Below are positions 21,612 through 32,334 of a stretch of 64,000 nucleotides of DNA, piece after piece; within the stretch, counting starts at the first letter, position 1; each line of letters starts with the position of its first letter. A program made the position numbers and the translations under genes. Under the pieces are notes generated by a model. That model saw nothing but the letters and a program-made list of their open reading frames with translations, was not told where the DNA came from and ran no database searches. Source of the DNA: Candidatus Delongbacteria bacterium (GTDB taxonomy: Bacteria > CAIWAD01); contig JACKCN010000002.1 in NCBI GenBank assembly GCA_020634015.1, forward strand, positions 310,001 through 374,000. Direction: 5' to 3'.

Positions 21612-21785
21612 TCAGTCGATCTTGTGAACGCGCCTGCGATCGATCTTGGTGGTGTTGCAGATCTGCTTGATCAGGTCCAGGTACTTGTCCGGCTCGGGAA
21701 ACGCGATCAGCTGCATGATTTCCACCAGCTCGTTTTCCCTTGAATTGTTCTTCGGGGTTTCGGCCTTCTTCTTCTCTTCGGACAT
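21612..21785 (-). CDS. small conserved-looking hypothetical protein, 57 aa
   Basis: Reads MSEEKKKAETPKNNSRENEL followed by VEIMQLIAFPEPDKYLDLIKQI and a basic tail ending RRRVHKID. The N-terminal third is charged and probably disordered; the middle is an amphipathic helix. AGGGAG lies eight bases upstream of the ATG at 21785, a promoter-like pair sits at 21834-21863, and an intrinsic terminator follows, so it has all the marks of a real gene. I do not recognise the family. Larger open frames across this stretch lack these signals. Confidence 0.65.
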   Translation of the reverse strand: MSEEKKKAETPKNNSRENELVEIMQLIAFPEPDKYLDLIKQICNTTKIDRRRVHKID

Positions 21786-21833
21786 GGTGGCTCCCTGGGA
21801 TTGCGGTGCGGGCAGGTCGATGAACGACCCGCC

Positions 21834-21863
21834 AATATACGCCGGCCACCGCCCTTTGCCAAA
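21834..21863 (-). promoter_or_regulatory. Bacteroidota-like promoter of the 57-residue gene
   Basis: On the minus strand TTTG (21863-21860) is followed after 20 bases by TATATTGG (from 21839). This matches the TTTG / TAnnTTTG layout described for Bacteroidota primary sigma factors apart from one base of the -7 box. The predicted leader is about 40 bases. Confidence 0.45.
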
Positions 21864-22016
21864 TCGGCACCCTGCGCGCCTGCACGCACGCGAAAGTCGG
21901 AAAATTTTGCCTCCCGGAGGCTGTGCCTTGGGTCCTTTCTTGGTACTTTCAGGCACGTGACCGGATGCCAGCGGGCATCCCCCCATTCCTCCCTTCAATA
22001 CCAGCGGAGTTCATCC

Positions 22017-22418
22017 GTGAACAGAATCATTGCCACCGACAAGGCCCCGGCAGCCATCGGCCCCTACAGTCAAGGGACGATCTGCACCCGCAGCGGGCTG
22101 CTCTTCACCGCAGGCCAGATTCCATTGGATCCGGCCACGGGTCACCTGGTCGAAGGAGACATCGAGATCCAGACCCGGCGTGTCATGGACAACCTGAAAG
22201 CCGTGCTCGAAGCGGGCGGCTCCAGTCTGACGCGCGTTCTGAAGGTCACGATCTTCCTCAAGGACATGAATGACTACCCCGAAGTGAACCGGGTCTACGG
22301 CGAGTACTTCCCGGAAAATCCTCCGGCTCGCAGCGCCGTTGAAGTTGCCCGCCTGCCCAAGGATGTGCGGGTGGAGATCGAAGCGGTGGCGACCACGGCC
22401 GATCACACAGGGGCGTGA
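22017..22418 (+). CDS. ridA: RidA family enamine/imine deaminase
   Basis: A 133-residue YjgF/YER057c/UK114 protein. RidA hydrolyses reactive 2-aminoacrylate and related enamines released by PLP enzymes. APAAIGPYSQGTICTRSGLLF, GQIPLDPATGHLVEGDIEIQT, NLKAVLEAGGSSLTRVLKVT and the C-terminal PARSAVEVARLPKDVRVEIEAVA contain the trimer and active-site residues, including the arginine of PARS. The start is a GTG at 22017 with GGAG seven bases upstream. It overlaps the following gene by four bases. Confidence 0.95.
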   Translation: MNRIIATDKAPAAIGPYSQGTICTRSGLLFTAGQIPLDPATGHLVEGDIEIQTRRVMDNLKAVLEAGGSSLTRVLKVTIFLKDMNDYPEVNRVYGEYFPENPPARSAVEVARLPKDVRVEIEAVATTADHTGA

Positions 22419-23023
22419 TCCTGAAGCGACGTCACTCCGGGATCCGGCTCTTGGCCCGAGGTTGCACGGGCCGTGTGACCGCATGCCTGTTGGGCCTTTG
22501 TCTGGCCTTTGGCCCCATTGTGCGGGCGCAGGACACGGAGCGGCCTCTGACCACGGAGGGCGCCGACAGCCTGTCGCTGCTCCAGGCACGCAACGCGATG
22601 CTGCGCAGCATGGTCCTTCCCGGCTGGGGCCAGGCCTACAATGATGAATGGGTCAAGGCGGCGGCATTCACACTGGCCGAATTGAGTCTGCTGTATGGCG
22701 CACGCGTCCAGCACACCAAATGGCGTGACTGGAAAGCCACCCGCGCCGAGGCCTTCATGGGCGACGATGAAGCCCTCAAGGAGTTCAGCTTGCTGCGCGA
22801 GGAATTCTATCTGGACGACCGCAACAAGCTGCTCTGGTGGTGGATGTTCGTCCGCCTCGCGGGGGTCCTGGATGCCTACGTGGGGGGTGCCATGAGCAAC
22901 TACGACGACGACACCGAATCATCCACGAGCCGGTTGCGCCTGGGCGGCCCCACCGGCCTGCCCGGTGTGACGGTCTGCATTCCCGTCACCTTTCCCGGAC
23001 ACCATGCACCAGGAGGACACTGA
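22415..23023 (+). CDS. DUF5683 family secreted or membrane protein
   Basis: A 202-residue protein with an N-terminal signal or anchor (TACLLGLCLAFGPIVRA), then ARNAMLRSMVLPGWGQAYNDEW, the DUF5683 hallmark. Two further hydrophobic stretches surround residues 85-95 and 140-155, the latter followed by LDAYVGGAMSNYD. The family is common in Bacteroidota and relatives, and its function is not established. It starts at a GTG overlapping ridA and its stop overlaps the next ATG by one base. Confidence 0.75.
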   Translation: MILKRRHSGIRLLARGCTGRVTACLLGLCLAFGPIVRAQDTERPLTTEGADSLSLLQARNAMLRSMVLPGWGQAYNDEWVKAAAFTLAELSLLYGARVQHTKWRDWKATRAEAFMGDDEALKEFSLLREEFYLDDRNKLLWWWMFVRLAGVLDAYVGGAMSNYDDDTESSTSRLRLGGPTGLPGVTVCIPVTFPGHHAPGGH

Positions 23024-24393
23024 TGGCTGAACCGGCACAGCGCCCCCAGTGGGGCTCCCGAATCGGATTCATCATGGCTGCCGCAGGCAGTGCGGTAGGG
23101 TTGGGCAACATCTGGAAGTTCCCCTACATCACGGGCGAGAACGGGGGCGGAGTCTTTGTCCTGATCTATCTCGTGTGCGTGTTGCTGGTGGCCATGCCGA
23201 TCATGCTGGCCGAAATGATCCTGGGACACGGCAGCCGCCAGAGTCCGGTGGGTGCCTTCGAGCACTTCCACCGCAAGGGCAGCCTCTGGGGCTGGGTGGG
23301 CTGGCTGGGTGTGGCCTCCGGATTCGTGATCCTCAGTTATTACAGCGTGGTGGCCGGCTGGGCGCTCAACTACGTGCTGCTGTCGCTCAAGGGCTTCACC
23401 AGCATGGGCCCCGATGCCATCGGCGAGATCTTCGGCGCGGTGTACGCCTCACCCGGTCTGAATCTCTTCTGGCATGCGGTGTTCATGGCACTCACGGTCG
23501 GCGTCGTGCTGGGCGGTGTGCAGAAGGGCATCGAAAAGACCTGCAACATTCTGATGCCGCTCCTGCTGGTGCTGTTGGTCTTTCTGGTGATCCGTGGAAT
23601 CTTCCTGCCCGAACAGGGCTTCCGCAAGGCGCTGACCTTTCTCTTCATGCCCGGCGATGTCCATCTGAACGCCCATATGATTCTGGAAGCGCTGGGGCAC
23701 TCATTCTTCACCCTCAGTCTGGGCATGGGGGCCATGCTGACCTACGGCAGTTATCTCAAGACCCGCAAGGAACTGCTGGGCAGCGCACTGGCCGTGAGCG
23801 GTTTTGACACGCTCATCGCCATGCTGGCCTGCCTGATGCTGTTTCCGATCATCTTCGCCTTCGGTTTCGAGAGCCAGGCGGGGCCGGGTCTGGTCTTCAA
23901 GACCGTGCCGATCGTGTTCTCGCAGTTGACCGGTGGCATGTTCCTCGCCCTGGTATTCTTCCTGATGCTGGCCTTCGCGGCCCTCACCAGCGCGATCAGC
24001 CTGCTGGAGGTGGTCACGTCCACCTTCATGGACAAGCTGGGCTGGACCCGGCGCAAGGCCACCCTGGTGCCCGCCTCGCTGATCTTTCTGCTGGGCATGC
24101 CCTCGGCGGTGGCCGGTTCGGGGCGTGTGCTGCCCGAATGGATGACCTTCTTCGGGCGCAATTTCTTTGACACGATGGATTACCTGGCCAGCAACTGGAT
24201 GCTGCCGGTGGGCGGGCTGCTGACGGCGCTCTTCGTGGGCTGGGTGATTCCCGATGCCCGCCTGCGCCAGGCATTCGGCGACACCGAACATCCGGCCTGG
24301 CTCTACACGGGCTTCGCCCTGCTGATCCGTTTCGTGGCCCCCGTGCTGGTCCTGCTGATCCTGCTGAACAAGGTGGGGCTGATCACGGTCTGA
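23023..24393 (+). CDS. sodium-dependent SNF/NSS family transporter
   Basis: A 456-residue neurotransmitter:sodium symporter family protein of the LeuT fold, importing an amino acid or related solute with Na+. The opening SRIGFIMAAAGSAVGLGNIW then FPYITGENGGGVFVLIY is the TM1-TM2 signature with the sodium and substrate residues; about eleven to twelve hydrophobic helices follow. AGGAGG precedes the ATG at 23023, which I prefer to the upstream in-frame start inside the previous gene. Most bacterial members have eleven or twelve helices. Substrate unknown. Confidence 0.92.
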   Translation: MAEPAQRPQWGSRIGFIMAAAGSAVGLGNIWKFPYITGENGGGVFVLIYLVCVLLVAMPIMLAEMILGHGSRQSPVGAFEHFHRKGSLWGWVGWLGVASGFVILSYYSVVAGWALNYVLLSLKGFTSMGPDAIGEIFGAVYASPGLNLFWHAVFMALTVGVVLGGVQKGIEKTCNILMPLLLVLLVFLVIRGIFLPEQGFRKALTFLFMPGDVHLNAHMILEALGHSFFTLSLGMGAMLTYGSYLKTRKELLGSALAVSGFDTLIAMLACLMLFPIIFAFGFESQAGPGLVFKTVPIVFSQLTGGMFLALVFFLMLAFAALTSAISLLEVVTSTFMDKLGWTRRKATLVPASLIFLLGMPSAVAGSGRVLPEWMTFFGRNFFDTMDYLASNWMLPVGGLLTALFVGWVIPDARLRQAFGDTEHPAWLYTGFALLIRFVAPVLVLLILLNKVGLITV

Positions 24394-24448
24394 GCGATCA
24401 CTGACCGCAACTCCGGACCGGCGCTGCCGGCCCCGAACAGGAGTGAGA

Positions 24449-25897
24449 ATGGAAGCTGGTGTCGGCGAATTCTGTGGCATCTTCGCCATCTGGAACGTGG
24501 ATCACGCCTCCTCGCTGGCCGTGTTGGGGCTGAATGCCCAGCAGCACCGGGGGCAGGAATCCGCGGGCATCGTCAGCCTGCACGAGCGCCGCCTCAACCG
24601 GCGCATCGGCATGGGGCTGGTCGGTGACGTGTTCCCCAATCGCCACAGCCTGCGTGACCTGGAAGGACGTGCGGCCATCGGGCATGTGCGCTATTCCACC
24701 CACGGCGCCAGCGACTATCACAACGTGCAGCCGATCCAGGTGGTCACCAAGGACGGCGAGCTGGCCATGGCGCACAACGGCAACATCAGCAATGCGGCCA
24801 GTCTGCGGCGCGAGCTTGAGGAACAGGGCGCGATCTTCCAGACCAGCACCGACTCCGAGATCGTGCTGCATCGCATGGCCCGCTCGCGGGGCGGCAGTCT
24901 GGCCGAACGCATTTCCGAAGGCCTGCAGGGCCTGCAGGGTGCGTTCTCGCTGGTCTTCCTCTGCCCCGAAGGTCTGGCCGTGGCCCGTGATCCACACGGT
25001 TTCCGCCCGTTGGCGATGGGCATGCTCGACGATGCGGTGGTCTTCGCCAGCGAGTCCTGCGCCTTCGACATCATCGGCGCGCGTTATCTGCGCGACGTGG
25101 AACCGGGCGAACTGGTGGTGCTGGACGACAAGGGCATGAGCAGCCACCGCTACGCACCCAAGGGCCGGCCGGCCCACTGCATCTTCGAACTGGTCTACTT
25201 CAGCCGTCCCGACTCGAAGATCTTCGGCGAGAACGTGGACAAGACCCGGCGCAAGCTGGGCAAGGCCCTGGCCTTCGAACACCCCGTTCCGGGCGCCGAC
25301 ATCACCGTGCCCGTGCCCGATTCCTCGAACACCAGCGCGCTGGGCTACAGCCGTCGCAGCGACGTGCGCTTCGAACTGGGCCTGATCCGCAACCACTATG
25401 TGGGCCGCACCTTCATCGCCCCGGAGCAGGAAGGCCGCACCGAGAAGGTGCGCCTCAAGTTCAACACGGTGGAAGGCGTGCTGCGCGACCGCAGCGTGGT
25501 GCTGGTGGACGACAGCATCGTGCGCGGCACCACCATGCGCAAGCTGGTGGGCATGATCCGGGCCGCCGGTGCCCGCGAGGTGCACGTGCGCATCACCTCG
25601 CCCCCGGTGCGCCATCCCTGTTATTTCGGGATGGATTTTCCCGACCCCGAGGAACTGCTGGCCACACGTCACACCACCGAGGACGAGCTCTGCCGCACCC
25701 TGGGAGCCGACAGCCTGAAGTATCTGAGCCTGGAAGGCATGCTGCGTGCCACGGAGAAGGATCCATCGCACTTCTGCACCGCATGTTTCTCGGGCAACTA
25801 CCCTGAAAAAGTCGACGCACCCCGCCTGGGCTGCGGATCACATGCACAGACGGATCCCGGAGCCCAGGCCCCGGATACCGCCGAAAGGAGAGCATGA
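24449..25897 (+). CDS. purF: amidophosphoribosyltransferase, Fe-S type
   Basis: Catalyses the committed step of purine synthesis, making phosphoribosylamine from PRPP and glutamine. Cys9 in GEFCGIFAI becomes the N-terminal nucleophile after removal of an eight-residue propeptide. The PRPP loop is VVLVDDSIVRGTTMRKL. Cysteines in GRPAHCIFELVY, RHPCYFGMDF and HFCTACFSGNYP correspond to the four [4Fe-4S] ligands of the oxygen-sensitive Bacillus-type enzyme. AGGAG precedes the ATG at 24449. It is the first gene of a chain leading into the signalling genes, with a four-base overlap to the next one. Confidence 0.97.
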   Translation: MEAGVGEFCGIFAIWNVDHASSLAVLGLNAQQHRGQESAGIVSLHERRLNRRIGMGLVGDVFPNRHSLRDLEGRAAIGHVRYSTHGASDYHNVQPIQVVTKDGELAMAHNGNISNAASLRRELEEQGAIFQTSTDSEIVLHRMARSRGGSLAERISEGLQGLQGAFSLVFLCPEGLAVARDPHGFRPLAMGMLDDAVVFASESCAFDIIGARYLRDVEPGELVVLDDKGMSSHRYAPKGRPAHCIFELVYFSRPDSKIFGENVDKTRRKLGKALAFEHPVPGADITVPVPDSSNTSALGYSRRSDVRFELGLIRNHYVGRTFIAPEQEGRTEKVRLKFNTVEGVLRDRSVVLVDDSIVRGTTMRKLVGMIRAAGAREVHVRITSPPVRHPCYFGMDFPDPEELLATRHTTEDELCRTLGADSLKYLSLEGMLRATEKDPSHFCTACFSGNYPEKVDAPRLGCGSHAQTDPGAQAPDTAERRA

Positions 25898-26178
25898 GCA
25901 CCACCCCCTTCCGCCTTGCGGACGAGCATCTGGAAGCCGCCAAGACCATCGCCGGATCCAACCGCCGCCGGCGCAGCTGCAAGCTGTGCTACGATCGTGG
26001 CTGGGTCGGCATCGGTCAGGACAACACCATCATCCTTTGCCACAAATGCGTGGACCAGGAACAGGCCCTCACCGCCTGGAAAGCCTATGTGGAGCCGATT
26101 CCCGAGCTGTGGGAATACTACCGCGAGATGTTCCAGCAGGAAGAAGAGGAAGAGGGCCCGGAGAACGCCCAGACCTGA
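25894..26178 (+). CDS. small zinc-ribbon-like protein, 94 aa
   Basis: Unrecognised 94-residue protein with two CxxC pairs: SCKLCYDRGWVG near residues 28-39 and ILCHKCVDQ near 47-55. Together they form a likely zinc ribbon similar to a DnaJ zinc-finger half. The C-terminus is acidic (EEEEEEGPE). The ATG overlaps the purF stop, and the receiver gene starts nine bases later, so it belongs to this operon. A role as a partner of the nearby two-component proteins is only a guess. Confidence 0.75.
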   Translation: MSTTPFRLADEHLEAAKTIAGSNRRRRSCKLCYDRGWVGIGQDNTIILCHKCVDQEQALTAWKAYVEPIPELWEYYREMFQQEEEEEGPENAQT

Positions 26179-26186
26179 GGCAAGCC

Positions 26187-26645
26187 ATGAAACTGCTGAT
26201 TCTTGAAGACGACCCGGGCAGCCAGGACATCCTGCTGGAGAACCTGCAGCTGCGGGGATTCGAGGTGGATGTCTGCGGACGCATGGAAGATGCCTTCCTG
26301 CACCTGGCGGCCACGCACTTCGACGCGGTACTGGTGGACATCCGCCTGCCCGGCTGCAACGGCATGGAGCACATCGAGCGCCTCTGCCGCGATCACGCCG
26401 ACAGTGTGATCGTGGTGATGACGGGCTACCCCTCACTGGAAACCTGCCTGGATGCCCTGCAACTGGGCGCCTACGGCTACCTGGTGAAGCCCTTCAAGGT
26501 GGACGAGGTGCAGGAAATGCTGGAACGCGGCCACCGCGAACGTCTGCTGCGCAAGGAAGTCTCGGGCCTGCGCGATCGCATTGCCGATCTGGAGCGCGAG
26601 CTGGGACGCCTGAAGGCCGGTGAAGGCGGGAACGGTCCTTCGTGA
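26187..26645 (+). CDS. single-domain response regulator with coiled-coil tail
   Basis: A 152-residue CheY-like receiver. The acidic pair is in ILEDDPGSQD, the phospho-acceptor is Asp51 in VLVDIRLP, the switch Thr lies in VVMTGYPS, and the conserved Lys in LVKPF. After the receiver (about 1-118) a charged coiled coil (RDRIADLERELGRLK) replaces any DNA-binding domain, so output is probably by protein contact. It overlaps the following kinase gene by four bases (GTGA), which argues for a direct partnership. Confidence 0.92.
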   Translation: MKLLILEDDPGSQDILLENLQLRGFEVDVCGRMEDAFLHLAATHFDAVLVDIRLPGCNGMEHIERLCRDHADSVIVVMTGYPSLETCLDALQLGAYGYLVKPFKVDEVQEMLERGHRERLLRKEVSGLRDRIADLERELGRLKAGEGGNGPS

Positions 26646-27861
26646 GCACAGGCACCATGGCACCGCAGGGCGCGGACCCCCGTCAGCTTGCCGAACAGTT
26701 GCATCACACCCAGCAACTGCTGCAGCAGCGCCTGGACGACCTGAACCGTGAGCTGGAGCGCAAGAACCAGCTGCTGGCCCGCCACCTGCTCGAGACGGAG
26801 CGGGTGGGCAACAAATTGATGCAGATTCTGAACAGCATGTCCAGTGCGGTCCTGATGATCGAACTGGACGGACGGCTGAGCGAGGCCAATCCCCAGGCCC
26901 GCGTGCTGCTGGGCCTGCCCGCGGGGCCTGCCCGGGCCACCGATGTGCTGCCGGCCGAACTGGCCCGCGTGGTGGACGACGTGATCCGCGAGGCCCGCGA
27001 ACTCAGGCTGGACGATTTCCAGTGGGAGCACGACGAGCAGGAACTGCGCCTGCGAGTGCTCTGCCGCCTGGTGCCCGACAGCACGGGCGAGCCCATTGGT
27101 GTGCTGCTGATCCTGGACGACCTGACCGGCGTGCGCCAGATGGAAGAGCGCATGGCCCAGGTGCGTACCCTGGCGGCTCTCGGGGAAATGGCGGCCAACG
27201 TGGCTCACGAGCTGCGCAACCCGCTGGGCGGCATCGGCGGGTTCGCCGCACTGCTCCAGGAGATGCTGCCGGTGGACAGCCGCGAGCGGCGCTATGTCTC
27301 CAAGATCATCGAGGGAGTCGACGGGCTGAACAAGGTGGCCACCAACCTGCTGGCCTACACGCGCAAGGTCGAGCCGGTGTACCACGAGGCCGATCTGCGC
27401 ACGGTGCTGCTGGAAGTGCTCAGTTTCATCCGCATCGAGCTGGACCAGATGCAGAGCCCCATTCAGCTTCACGAGAATCTGGGCAAGATCCCGGCCCGGC
27501 TGCTGATGGATCCCGAACTGATGCGTCAGACCTTCCTCAACCTGTGCAAGAATGCGGTGCAGGCCATGCGCGGCCAGGAACAGGGCGAGGTGCATCTGGA
27601 ACTGCTGCGCGAACCCGGGCGCCTGGTGGTGGACGTCCGTGACACGGGGCCGGGCATCGCCCCCGAGCAGCGGCGCAAGCTCTTCAATCCCTTCTATACC
27701 ACCCGGGCCAAGGGCACCGGGCTGGGACTGGCCATCGTGCGCAAGAACGTGGAACTGCACGGCGGCACGGTGGTCGCCCTGGAACACACGGGTGGCGCCG
27801 TGTTCCGGGTGGAACTGCCCTTGACCGGCGGCCCGGGTCGCCCAATTCAGGAACTCACGCG

Positions 27862-27865
<4 letters not shown>
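26642..27865 (+). CDS. PAS-domain sensor histidine kinase
   Basis: A 407-residue cytoplasmic kinase without membrane helices. An N-terminal coiled coil (about 12-50) leads to a PAS domain (about 60-165), then HisKA with the phospho-acceptor His near 189 in NVAHELRNPLGGIGG. The ATPase domain has N-box NLCKNAVQAM, G1 DTGPGIAP and G2 KGTGLGLAIV. This NtrB-like layout beside an NtrC-type regulator suggests a cytoplasmic signal. The start GTG overlaps the receiver stop; an in-frame ATG five codons later is an alternative. It overlaps the next gene by four bases. Confidence 0.95.
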
Positions 27866-29253
<1,388 letters not shown>

Positions 29254-29272
29254 GCACGGGCGACCCTCACCG

Positions 29273-31432
29273 GTGATTCCACGCACGCCCGACAATCTTC
29301 GGCGACTCTGGTCGCCGGTCTGGGTGGGTTTCGTGGGCATCCTGCTGGCCGGGATCTTCGCGCTGCTTGACAGCAGTGTGTTCGGTCTGGAGCTGCGCAC
29401 GCTGGACCTGCGCTTCCAGCTGCGCGGGCCGCTCTCGCTGGAGCACAGCCCGGTTGTCATCGTGCAGGTGGACAATCGCACCTACAAGGATCTGGACGCG
29501 CGCTGGCCCTTCTCGCGGGCCTGGCATGCCCGCCTGCTGCGCAACCTGCGGGCCGCCGGCGCGCGCACCGTGATCTTTGACATCATGTTCACCGAAAGTG
29601 CCTCCGAGGACCCCGAAGGCGACCTGGAGCTGGCGGCCGCCCTGGCCGAAGCCGACGACACGATCCTGAGTGGCGAGATGATCACCGAGAGCGCACGCGG
29701 TGGCACACGTTACACGCGCGTGGATCCTCCCCTGCCGATCCTGCTTGCCGGTGGCACCGACTGGGGCCTGGTGGACGACATCAAGGACCGCGACCGGATC
29801 AACCGCCGCTACAATCTCTACCAGCCCAAGGACGAGCTGCTGCCGACCATCGGCACGCGCTTGATCATGAAGCTGGAAGGCGTGGATCACCTCTCGGAGC
29901 CCGAAGGCAAGGAACTGGTGATCGGCAGTTGCCGGATTCCCCTCTCCCGCGACCTGAAGAACATCATGCGGATCAACTACTACGGTCCCACGGGCAGTTT
30001 TCCCACCTATCGCTTCTCCAGCATCCTCGATGACGCCGACTTCGATCTGGCCGACCCGGACATGGACACCGACTACATGGAAATGATGAAGAACCCCGAG
30101 CTCTTCGCGGCCTTCTTCGGCGACGACGCGGTGAATCCATTCAAGGACAAGCTGGTGCTGGTGGGCGTGTCCGCCGACGATCTGCACGACAACAAGATGA
30201 CCCCCTGGTACGGGTATGGCGATTCGGCCCACGAGATGCCCGGGGTGGAAACCCACGCCCACGCCATCCAGACCATGCTCGATCGTTCCTTCATCACGCG
30301 CAGCAGCGCGAACCAGGACCGCCTGCTGGTCGCCCTGGCCGGGCTGGCCGGCGGACTGGCCATTCTCTGGCTGGGGCCGCTGCCCTCGCTGCTGGTGCTG
30401 CTGGTGCTGGCGGCGGCCTGGGCATTCACCTGTCTCAAGGCCTTCACTGGATTCAACCACTGGTTGCCCCTGCTTGCGCCTCTGGTGGCGCTGGCCGGAG
30501 CCTGGACCGCCGGCGTGCTCCAGCAGTTTCTGCGGGCCCGCCGCGAGCGCCAGGAAGTACGGGCGATCTTCTCGCGCTACGTGTCACGCGCGGTGGTCAA
30601 CGAGGTGCTCAAGGACCCCTCGAAGATCGCCCTGGGCGGTCAGGAGCGCGAGATCACGGCCCTGTTCTCCGACATCGCGGGTTTCACCACCATTTCCGAA
30701 AGCCTGACGCCCACCGCGCTGCAGGAGCTGCTGAACGAGTACCTGAGCGAGATGACCGACCGGGTCTTCGAGAATCAGGGCATTCTGGACAAGTACATCG
30801 GCGACGCCATCGTGGCCGAGTTCGGTGCGCCGCTGCCCAGCGAGAGTCACGCGCTGCAGGCCGTGTCCACGGCGGTGGCCATGCAGGAGCGGCTCGAGGA
30901 GCTGCGGGCCGGCTGGGCCGAGCGCGGCTTCCCGCCCGTGCGGGCCCGCGTGGGCATCAACACGGGCGTGATGGCGGTGGGCAACTTCGGCAGCCGCGAG
31001 ATCTACGACTACACGGCCATCGGCGACAACATGAACCTGGCGGCGCGCCTCGAAGGGGCCAACAAGTTCTATGGGTCGTGGATCATGACCAGCGAGGCCA
31101 CCTGGAAACAGCTGGGTGGGGCATTCGTCGGACGCGCCCTGGATGTGATTCGCGTGAAGGGCAAGGAAGAGGGCGTGGCTGTGTACGAGATCATCACGGC
31201 GGTGGGCAGCGCCAGAGCCCCCGAGGCCCTCGCCAGGGTGGAGGCCTGGGACCGGGCCCGCGCACTGATGCTGGCCCGGAACTACGCCGCCGCCGAAGCG
31301 GCCTTCGCCGCCGTGCTTGAACGCTGGCCCGATGACGCCCCCTCGCGCGTGATGCGCGCCCGCTGCACCGACTGGGTGCTGTCCCCACCGCCGGCCGACT
31401 GGGACGGGGTCACCGCCTTCGAGGAAAAATGA
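29273..31432 (+). CDS. CHASE2-domain adenylate/guanylate cyclase
   Basis: A 719-residue membrane cyclase: one N-terminal helix (about 14-34), an extracytoplasmic CHASE2 sensor (to about 330), two to three clustered helices (about 340-420), and a class III cyclase domain (about 450-650) with ALFSDIAGFTTISE and YIGDAIVAEFGAP carrying the two metal aspartates. A C-terminal region of about 70 residues follows. I use the GTG at 29273 because the longer open frame overlaps the NtrC gene; the ribosome-binding site is weak, so the exact start is uncertain. It joins receiver, kinase and regulator in one operon. Confidence 0.9.
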   Translation: MIPRTPDNLRRLWSPVWVGFVGILLAGIFALLDSSVFGLELRTLDLRFQLRGPLSLEHSPVVIVQVDNRTYKDLDARWPFSRAWHARLLRNLRAAGARTVIFDIMFTESASEDPEGDLELAAALAEADDTILSGEMITESARGGTRYTRVDPPLPILLAGGTDWGLVDDIKDRDRINRRYNLYQPKDELLPTIGTRLIMKLEGVDHLSEPEGKELVIGSCRIPLSRDLKNIMRINYYGPTGSFPTYRFSSILDDADFDLADPDMDTDYMEMMKNPELFAAFFGDDAVNPFKDKLVLVGVSADDLHDNKMTPWYGYGDSAHEMPGVETHAHAIQTMLDRSFITRSSANQDRLLVALAGLAGGLAILWLGPLPSLLVLLVLAAAWAFTCLKAFTGFNHWLPLLAPLVALAGAWTAGVLQQFLRARRERQEVRAIFSRYVSRAVVNEVLKDPSKIALGGQEREITALFSDIAGFTTISESLTPTALQELLNEYLSEMTDRVFENQGILDKYIGDAIVAEFGAPLPSESHALQAVSTAVAMQERLEELRAGWAERGFPPVRARVGINTGVMAVGNFGSREIYDYTAIGDNMNLAARLEGANKFYGSWIMTSEATWKQLGGAFVGRALDVIRVKGKEEGVAVYEIITAVGSARAPEALARVEAWDRARALMLARNYAAAEAAFAAVLERWPDDAPSRVMRARCTDWVLSPPPADWDGVTAFEEK

Positions 31433-32334
31433 GCGAGGCCGCGACCCGATCCCTGCGCGGTCTGCCTGTGCGCCTGCTGTCCCGCCTGATTCTGGCCCTG
31501 CCCTGGAGAGCGTTGCCGCCGCTTGCCCGCTGCATCGGCTGGCTCTGGACGTATCTGATTCCCGTGAGACGCTCCCTGATGCGGCGCAATCTGGACCTGG
31601 CCTTTCCTGACATGGACGCCGCCTGGCGCCGTTCCGTGATTCGCGAGTGCTGTACCCAGTTCGCGCTTACCGGTCTGGAACTGTTCTGGCTGCCCCGCAT
31701 GGACCGGGCCTGGGTGGACCGCCATGTGCGCTTTCTGGATCCCGAACTGCCCCGCCGTCTGCTGGAGCAGGGCAAAGGGCTGGTCTGCGTGGGCGGACAC
31801 TACGGCAACTGGGAAGTGATGGGCGCCGCCACCAGCCTCAGTGGCCTGCCGCTGTCCTACATCGTCAAGCGGGTGGCCGATCCGGAGTTCGACCGGTTGG
31901 TCAACGACTCCCGCCGCAGCGCGGGGGTGGAAATCATCTACACGCGCGAAGCCGGCCGTCTGGTGCTCAAGCACTTGCGTCGCAATCGCCTGGTGGCCTT
32001 CCTCTCCGACCAGGACGCCCGCAGCCGCGGGATCTTCGTGAACTTCATGGGCCAGCCGGCCTCCACGCCCCAGGGAGCCGCGGTCTATGCCCTGCGCCTG
32101 GGCACACCCATGCTCTTCGTCAACGACCGGCGGCTGGCCAATGGGCACCACGAGATCGAATTCAGCCAGATCCCGGTGGACCCGGACTGGACCCTGTGCG
32201 ACGAGCACGTGCAGGCCCTGACCCAGCGCTTCACCACCCTGCTGGAGGAGCGCGTGCGGGCCCACCCGGCCCAGTGGTTCTGGATGCATCGTCGCTGGAA
32301 GACACAACCTGTACCCCCGGAGCACGGACGATGA
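31429..32334 (+). CDS. LpxL/HtrB-type lysophospholipid acyltransferase
   Basis: A 301-residue inner-membrane acyltransferase of the lipid A late acyltransferase family, which adds secondary acyl chains to Kdo-lipid A. The catalytic HxxxxE-type motif is GGHYGNWEV near residues 122-130; FLSDQDARSRGIFVNFMGQPA and TPQGAAVYALRLGTP are further family blocks, and an N-terminal hydrophobic segment anchors it. It overlaps the cyclase stop and the next start by four bases each. Assignment to lipid A rather than another lipid rests on the adjoining heptosyltransferase. Confidence 0.88.
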   Translation: MSEAATRSLRGLPVRLLSRLILALPWRALPPLARCIGWLWTYLIPVRRSLMRRNLDLAFPDMDAAWRRSVIRECCTQFALTGLELFWLPRMDRAWVDRHVRFLDPELPRRLLEQGKGLVCVGGHYGNWEVMGAATSLSGLPLSYIVKRVADPEFDRLVNDSRRSAGVEIIYTREAGRLVLKHLRRNRLVAFLSDQDARSRGIFVNFMGQPASTPQGAAVYALRLGTPMLFVNDRRLANGHHEIEFSQIPVDPDWTLCDEHVQALTQRFTTLLEERVRAHPAQWFWMHRRWKTQPVPPEHGR

